This document shows, one piece after another, positions 7,722-12,500 of a DNA stretch of 12,500 nt. The stretch is from NCBI GenBank assembly GCA_018398765.1, contig JAHBMJ010000315.1, positions 31,482 to 43,981 of the forward strand, given 5' to 3'. Made by a program: the position numbers and the translations under genes. This DNA comes from Chromera velia (Eukaryota; Sar; Chromeraceae). Positions within the stretch are counted from its first letter, which is position 1. Every line of letters starts with the position of its first letter. Below the pieces are notes generated by a model, which was not told the DNA's origin, searched no databases, and saw nothing but the letters and a program-made list of their open reading frames with translations.

Positions 7722-8340
7722 CCTTTCAAGTTTTACTTGTGCCCTCAGACCGTTTAGGGAGAAAATTCGACAGGAGACGGATCAATGCACAAACAACCAA
7801 GTCTCAAAATCTCAAAGAAGAAAGAGAAAAGGAATCGGAATTATTTCTTCTCTAAGTCAGGCAGCCAGCTTCATTGCAAAAATGCCAAAGTCTTGTGCTA
7901 GTGGACGAACACTGGCAGGCGCAACTTGGGTTAATGCTCGGTCGACAAACAGACCCGACCGGTGAAGTTCAGTTTCAAGAGCTTTGAGGACAGAGAAGCA
8001 AACCCAGGACTCTATCACCCAGCAGGAGAAACAGAATTTTCTGCCGGTGAAGACGCTGCTTTTCTATCAATATCACTCCAATAGGAAGAAAGCTGTGCGT
8101 GGTTGTGAGGGCCAGCGTCTTGTAGTAACGTTCAGTCAAGCGGTCAAATATGTTCGATCGAATCATGATCGAATCTTGCATGTGCATGGGTGGCCGATGG
8201 ATGCATGGCCGAATATGGCCGATGGTGCATGTATATTAATACAAGCTGTAGCGGACTCCTGGCGTCGCCGCCCCACCTTGTTCTTGCAGAAGGCTTTCGA
8301 AAAATGACTTGAGGGTTCGTGTATGCATAGCACATCCCAA
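7722..8340 (-). promoter_or_regulatory. Region upstream of CSN1 start, presumed 5' UTR/promoter
   Basis: No gene is seen here. The last 60 bases before the ATG contain an in-frame TGA and a pyrimidine-rich stretch with AG dinucleotides at about 7737 and 7745. This region could therefore be either plain 5' UTR or the end of an upstream intron. Further up are a 9-base direct repeat GATCGAATC (8156-8164 and 8167-8175) and several copies of TGGCCGA (about 8190-8225). No known core promoter motif was identified. Confidence 0.3.
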
Positions 8341-8781
8341 CATACCGGCTTTTTAGTTCACAAGATATCAGGTGTCCTGCCTAGGTCTGTCTCCCAACAT
8401 TTAGACAATAAAAAAAGAGAGAGTCTGACAAATCATTAGAAAAACAGTAACTATAATGATCCGCCTCTCATACATGGGGACGCGGCATGCATGAAAAAAC
8501 CCTCAATCATCAATTCGTAACTATAATGTCAAGTTATATGCATAACTATATCTGACTATTAGAGTCTATTATTGAACACTTTGACTCATTTTTTATCACT
8601 TCGAGTCATAAGAGCTCATAAAAACTATAAAAAGAATTAAGAGCAAAGAGAACAAAATTCTTAAGCCCAAGACTTTTCACTATTTTTAGTTAGATGTTTA
8701 GTATATTTTCATTACTTTGGGGACCGCCTTATTGAACTTTTAAAAAATAAATCACATACCAATATACCTAAACTATTCCAG

Positions 8782-8825
8782 ATTCGCAATCAGGGTCGTT
8801 CGATAACGATTATAATATTGCGAAT
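8782..8825. other. Nested hairpin, 9-bp outer and 5-bp inner stems
   Basis: The outer arms are ATTCGCAAT (8782-8790) and ATTGCGAAT (8817-8825), a perfect match. Inside lies TCGTT-CGAT-AACGA (8796-8809). The paired bases are more GC-rich than the surrounding AT-rich DNA. No poly-T tail or CTRR end follows, so neither a terminator nor a Helitron end is claimed. Confidence 0.6.
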
Positions 8826-8962
8826 GCACAAAAATTAAAAGTTTTGTAAGACAAAGAATGTTTTTCTCTAGGTTTTTTTTTCTTTACTTTCTAAATGGTT
8901 TTGAGGCTTAATTAAATTATTCTCAAATTGGAAAGAGATAAGTTGCTCAATGATGTTTTTCA

Positions 8963-9035
8963 TAACTCAGTTGGTCTACATCTGACTGCGCACTGGTACT
9001 TTAATCTTAGGAGCTGCAATTGGCTGCAATTTCAT
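8963..9035 (+). other. tRNA-like relic, possibly a SINE head
   Basis: TAACTCAGTTGG (8963-8974) differs at one base from the common tRNA D-arm/A-box sequence TAGCTCAGTTGG. It is followed by CATCTGACT and then CTTTAATCTTAGG (8999-9011), which resembles a lysine tRNA anticodon arm with TTT. An apparent insertion separates the two, no good B box or acceptor stem is visible, and it cannot be a working tRNA. It may be a tRNA-derived repeat or chance. Confidence 0.25.
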
Positions 9036-9142
9036 AAGAACATACACAGAGAATACATGTATTGTCTGCTAAATTGCTTCCAAATATATTTATAAAGAAT
9101 TGAGACAAAAGAAATTTCAATCATTCAGCAGTACGCACGGCA

Positions 9143-9207
9143 ATACAGACACAGACATACAGATACACATACACACACACACACATACAAACACACACAT
9201 ACATACA

Positions 9208-9245
<38 letters not shown>

Positions 9246-9253
9246 CATACACA

Positions 9254-9323
<70 letters not shown>

Positions 9324-9416
9324 TATACATACACACATACACACATACACACACACACACATCCACACGCACACATACACATACACACACATATACATAC
9401 ATATACAGACACACAC

Positions 9417-9493
<77 letters not shown>

Positions 9494-9533
9494 CACACAC
9501 ACATACACACACGCACGCACGCACGCACGCATA
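9143..9533. repeat. Compound CA/TACACA/AT/GCAC microsatellite
   Basis: About 390 bases of alternating purine and pyrimidine. (CA)n is interspersed with TA, there is a pure (AT)n block at about 9462-9486, and (GCAC)n at about 9510-9531. Long threonine/histidine and cysteine/valine frames across it are repeat artefacts. It is of a type that forms left-handed DNA in other systems and is prone to length change. Confidence 0.97.
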
Positions 9534-10558
9534 GAGATGTGACACACTGTGCCACACACACGGCGAGAGTCAGAAACAGACTGAGTCATACACAGTTATA
9601 AACAGTCACACACATATTCATACACTGTGACACACAGTCACATACACATTCACAGGCAGCCAATAGATTGGAGAAGCCATACTCAGACTATGCAGCTGCT
9701 AGATGCAGCTATTCCACGCAGCTCACCTGTTTCCTTTCCCTGCCCCCCTATCTCAGGAAGTGAAAGTCAGCGAAAAAAGCGAAAAGAGCAGCTTCAAAGC
9801 AGAAATCGAAACTTTCTCTATTTTGGTACTGTTCATTTACCTAGCAGCTGATTTGTCGTGTCTTTTTACCAAAACCTAGACCAAAGCTGCGACAGACAAC
9901 ACTAAAGAGTTCTCAGCACGGAAACTGCCTGTCTTTTCTCTGTTATGGCTTACACATATATTGCTTTCTGCCGTCTGTACGTAATATCTGTAATCTTTAC
10001 TCCCATGTATTAGTTTTTTTCGAATCATGAATGTGAAATAATATGAATACTGTGAATGCAAGACCGAATGGTTTGGTTCCTCTTCTCTTGAATGGAAAAC
10101 AGCAGCCCCTCGTTTGTGTATCTCAGACTGTCTGTTTTACTTCGTAAGCCTTCACAGCTTGCATTGTACAATGCGCCGTCAAATGTAAAAGTAGCTGGAC
10201 AATTAAGTGTCTCTGCTGTTTTAAAGGAAACGTCTGACCTTGATTTTAGTGCATTCATTTCCGTTTCTGCAAAACCCAAGAAACCAAGTCTATAGTGAGC
10301 GCTCTGGTCGAGCCACGGTCTCATCTCAGCTTGATTTGGCTTTGACATCAGATTAAACAGCTTTCACATCCTTACAATCCGTAATAATCTGCACAATCGC
10401 TCCTTTTCGTAGCCCAAGAGTTTTTCTACACCGTAGAAAAGATTATATTAGTATAACAGTTACTATATATCCATGAATGCGAAGTAGGATGTAAGCTAGG
10501 TGCAGAGGCCTTGAAGCCGTACGCCACTCTTCCACACTTAAATATCAATCCGACAAGA
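9534..10558. other. Region without an assignable gene
   Basis: The first 120 bases continue in CA-rich style and include a 6-bp hairpin TGTGAC/GTCACA (around 9627-9643). An ATG-started plus-strand frame of 67 codons (10092-10295) and a minus-strand frame (10348-10025) overlap each other. Neither has a recognisable motif or clear splice sites. Confidence 0.35.
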
Positions 10559-10574
10559 GATATGATATCATATC
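10559..10574. other. Perfect 16-base palindrome at head of copy 1
   Basis: GATATGATATCATATC reads the same on both strands. It marks the left boundary of the first repeat copy. Confidence 0.85.
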
Positions 10575-11185
10575 ACTACCAAGATGGAAAGTTGAAAACA
10601 CAGCTAGAGAAAGAATTAAGCTGCATCAGATCACTTCCATGATTGCATACATGGAGAGATCGACCATACATACAGCAGCACTGAGTGAGATATCGGCCTC
10701 GGAAAGACAGAAATTAACAGAAAACAAATATAGACTGAATCAAAAATGTGCCTCTCAAGCGAGATCAAGGTCGGTTTCAGTATGCAATGTGCCGAACATG
10801 GACAGCTTGCACGGATCAATCACGTGGAAATTGCCGATAATCGCGTTAGGTAGAGGTAAGTTACTGTTAATCCAATCAAAAATATGATATCATATCATTA
10901 CCAAGATGGAAAGTTAGAAACAAAGCTATAGAAAGAATTACGCTGCATCAGATCACTTCCATGATTGCATGTATGGAGAGATTGACCATGCATGCAGCGC
11001 TGATCGAGTGAGATATCGGCTCCCAAAAAACAGAAATTAACAGAAAACAAATACAGACTGAATTAAAAATGTGCCCCTCAAGCGAGAGTAAGGTTGGTTT
11101 CAATATGCAACACACCGAACGTGGACAGCTTGCACGGATCGCGTGGAAATTGCCGACAATCGCGTTAGGTGGAGGTAAGTTACTG
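10561..11185 (+). repeat. Two tandem copies of an unknown ~305-base repeat (322-base spacing)
   Basis: Copy 1 runs from 10561 to about 10866 and copy 2 from 10883 to about 11185, with an A/T-rich 16-base spacer between. By eye they agree at roughly nine of ten bases, with a few short indels. Both begin at a palindrome (TATGATATCATATCA) and both end GGTAAGTTACTG. Copy 1 has an open frame from about 10492 to 10887. In copy 2 the same frame is interrupted, and minus-strand frames are also partly open, so coding is not supported. It does not match any element I recognise and may be a local duplication or two copies of a short transposable repeat. Confidence 0.85.
10882..10895. other. Perfect 14-base palindrome at head of copy 2
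   Basis: ATATGATATCATAT reads the same on both strands and sits at the equivalent place in the second repeat copy. No third copy of the palindrome follows the second unit. Confidence 0.85.
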
Positions 11186-11218
11186 ATATGGCTGCAGTAC
11201 AAAAAAAATCCCGCGCGC

Positions 11219-11233
11219 GCGCATATTGCGCGA
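11219..11233. other. CG-run hairpin
   Basis: An alternating CG run (11213-11223) leads into the inverted repeat CGCGCA-TAT-TGCGCG (11219-11233). It is a short GC-rich spot with no assigned function. Confidence 0.65.
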
Positions 11234-11327
11234 AAAAACAAAATTGTCCATGCATACGCGCTGCGCCACCGCGCGATTGCATTTACCGCCACCACAAACA
11301 TCCACAAATATACCACAAACCACTCAC

Positions 11328-11603
11328 CTGGCACCAAACCACCAACCGACCTCTGTTATTTTCCTTTCCAGACCCCAACCTCTCCAAGAGTAAGATAAGT
11401 CTCTCCTGAGTGTCCAACAAAGCCTCTTCTTGTTTTCTACTCTGCATCGCACTGAGTTTTGCTGTGCAACGCCTTTGACTGACTGTCCAGTCAACTGTCT
11501 CCATCCTGTATCCTTCTGAACAACTCTTGAAGTATTTTGCGGAAGGCTGTTGCATTCCTTGCTTACCTGATCGCTGCACTCTCTGAGTCAAGTGTGCTAT
11601 CAG
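11328..11603 (-). CDS. Possible internal exon, 92 codons, unknown protein
   Basis: A minus-strand stretch of 276 bases is bounded by an AG acceptor (ACATTTTGGCAG|CTG) and a consensus donor (TGCCAG|GTGAGT). It is open in one frame with phase 0 at both ends. The peptide begins LIAHLTQRVQRSGKQGMQ and is rich in charged residues and glutamine. I recognise no family. The pyrimidine run before the acceptor is poor, which weakens the case. It lies on the same strand as CSN1, about 3.6 kb upstream, so it would more likely belong to a separate gene than to CSN1. The plus strand here also has short open frames. Confidence 0.22.
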
Positions 11604-11941
11604 CTGCCAAAATGTCAAACCTCACGATCTTCGATGACGACATCCTTGGAGAGAATAATTTTTACGTACGCACCCAATTGGCTGAGACGGAACATCGTTA
11701 CAAAGTGGTTGGATGAGACTCCCATCAAGTTCCTCTCTGCATTCTTCCATTGCGGTATACGTAATGTGCACAGATTCATTAGGCATTGGAAAGATATTAA
11801 TACAGGGTGTCCGGATTGGAAGGAGCGGGATCTAGGAGTGGGATGCTGAGAAGTGCAGAATTTTAATTGTCGGACTTCGAATTGGAACACGTGGTCCGGC
11901 CGTTCATAGAGGCCCATTCCAACTGCTCGGCAAGCACTTAC

Positions 11942-12079
11942 GCCACCGTCTTTCGCCTGCAGTTCGGTGAGGACTTCAGAGATCATACTTTGCTGAATGG
12001 ATTCCACAGGGTGCATAAGCTTCACCGGGTCTGCTGAACATATAATTTTCTGGGCTGAAGTTGTTTCTCGCTTGGGTCA
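11942..12079 (-). CDS. Possible exon or fragment upstream of the 11603-11328 candidate
   Basis: The minus strand is open from about 12079 to 11615. A donor-like GGC|GTAAGT ends a 5' portion at 11942 in phase 0, which would join the phase-0 acceptor at 11603. The peptide includes MHPVESIQQSMISEVLTELQ. The plus strand at 11840-12030 is also open in two frames, so strand and coding status are undecided. Confidence 0.15.
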
Positions 12080-12500
12080 GGTCACTAACAGATCAATAGA
12101 GAGATGTACAGCACAGCCAACATGCAGGAGGAACGAGAGCGGGAGAGAAGACAAAGATTGGTTAACAATGTGGTTGAAGAAGGCGGATAAGGAGGAAAGA
12201 GACTGCACAAAAAAGGAATAGATCGTTGAAAAATAGTGAAAAGGGACAAGCAAAGAAGCACCACAGGTGAAACAAGCCCCCCCGTCTTCTGTCTGTCTTT
12301 CTTTACTCCTTTAAGGTGAGTCCCCAGGGCGAAGGGACGGGCAGCTGGTAGCCTCTGCACAGCGCTGCTAACTACATCATAGAGAGCCTCGCGCCCATAG
12401 CCGCCAGCCATGAACTATTCTGGCTTGGAGAAGCCGCCACCGACGTGGTGGCGGATGTGAAGAGGAAAACCTGAGAGGAGGTCAACCCCCGCTACAAAAA
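12080..12500. other. Right edge, no gene assigned
   Basis: A minus-strand frame from 12411 (starting MAGGYGREALYDVV) and a plus-strand frame at 12352-12474 overlap, and both look plausible. A plus-strand pyrimidine run ending in TTTAAG (about 12277-12314) resembles an acceptor, but every frame after it soon stops. The window ends before this can be settled. Confidence 0.25.
12434..12454. other. 8-bp GC-rich hairpin
   Basis: CCGCCACC (12434-12441) pairs perfectly with GGTGGCGG (12447-12454) around GACGT. It lies within open frames on both strands near the right edge, so it may be coding sequence rather than a signal. Confidence 0.6.

Larger units (their letters stand above)
8341..9142. other. 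AT-rich intergenic region
   Basis: Strongly AT-rich, with no open frame of note. The 12-base GTAACTATAATG occurs twice in direct orientation (8447-8458 and 8517-8528). A nested hairpin (8782-8825) and a tRNA-like relic (8963 onward) are listed separately. Confidence 0.45.

Noticed and set aside
6544-7757. Several plus-strand open frames of 66-146 codons opposite CSN1
   Set aside because: They are antisense shadows of a clearly conserved coding exon.
7765-7780. GGAGACGG upstream of CSN1 as a coccidian promoter heptamer (WGAGACG)
   Set aside because: The base before GAGACG is G rather than A or T, and only one copy is present.
9100-9589. Threonine-histidine and cysteine-valine frames of about 150 codons
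   Set aside because: They are pure products of the CA/TA microsatellite.
10092-10295. ATG-started 67-codon plus-strand frame
   Set aside because: No motif, no homology recognised, and an overlapping minus-strand frame is equally open.
11600-12030. Plus-strand frames beginning at the ATG near 11611 and at about 11840-12030
   Set aside because: They are short, in different frames, overlap minus-strand candidates and match no family I know. Looking protein-like by eye did not distinguish strands here.
12300-12411. Resemblance of the minus-strand peptide at 12411 to a tRNA-guanine transglycosylase segment
   Set aside because: Only a loose VxxxxxxLPxxRP pattern is shared. The expected neighbouring motif lies on the wrong side.
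1-12500. CRISPR array, phage, operon or defence island
   Set aside because: The repeats lack unique spacers of constant length. The gene structure is spliced and eukaryotic, and no such genes are present.

Overview
The window is nuclear DNA from a eukaryote. It contains a spliced gene, long microsatellites, a decayed non-LTR retrotransposon, and a short DNA transposon with inverted ends. Base composition is mixed: some stretches are near-balanced and others are clearly AT-rich. Gene density is low, with one recognisable gene in 12.5 kb. The divergent protist-like protein, intron and repeat content would suit a repeat-rich coccidian apicomplexan such as Sarcocystis. That placement is an impression from the sequence alone, and no marker here proves it.

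Only one gene can be named with confidence. It lies on the minus strand from 7721 down to 5331 and encodes subunit 1 of the COP9 signalosome (CSN1/GPS1). A large exon (7721-6525, 399 codons) carries the RPN7-type helical repeats and nearly all of the PCI domain. It ends at a consensus donor (CAG|GTACGT). After a 1,095-base intron, a 32-codon terminal exon (5429-5331) supplies the C-terminal helix and the stop. Both sides of the junction are in phase 0, giving a 431-residue protein. The intron holds a 300-base pyrimidine/purine tract and a GT/G run. A perfect 10-bp hairpin lies about 190 bases past the stop, probably in the 3' UTR.

Layout from left to right: 1-1719, low-confidence reading frames and short CAG/CTG runs, with no gene assigned. 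1720-1833, a 51-base tandem duplication. 2280-3431, the 3' part of a LINE-type reverse transcriptase ORF ending in a CCHC zinc motif, broken by two frameshifts and a stop. 3432-4312, an 881-bp non-autonomous DNA transposon with 25-bp inverted ends and a TA target duplication. It sits inside the LINE frame and contains 300 bases of CACT repeat plus a GC-richer, tRNA/SINE-like core. 4315-4900, AT-rich with no gene. 5331-7721, CSN1. 7722-8340, its upstream region. 8340-9140, AT-rich with a strong nested hairpin and a tRNA-like relic. 9143-9533, a long CA/TA/GCAC microsatellite. 10561-11185, two copies of an unknown ~305-base unit at 322-base spacing, each headed by a palindrome. 11186-12500, possible but unproven minus-strand exons.

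No operon, prophage, CRISPR array or defence system is present. The most notable structure is the nesting at 2280-4347: microsatellite and SINE-like sequence inside a DNA transposon, which is itself inside a dead LINE.
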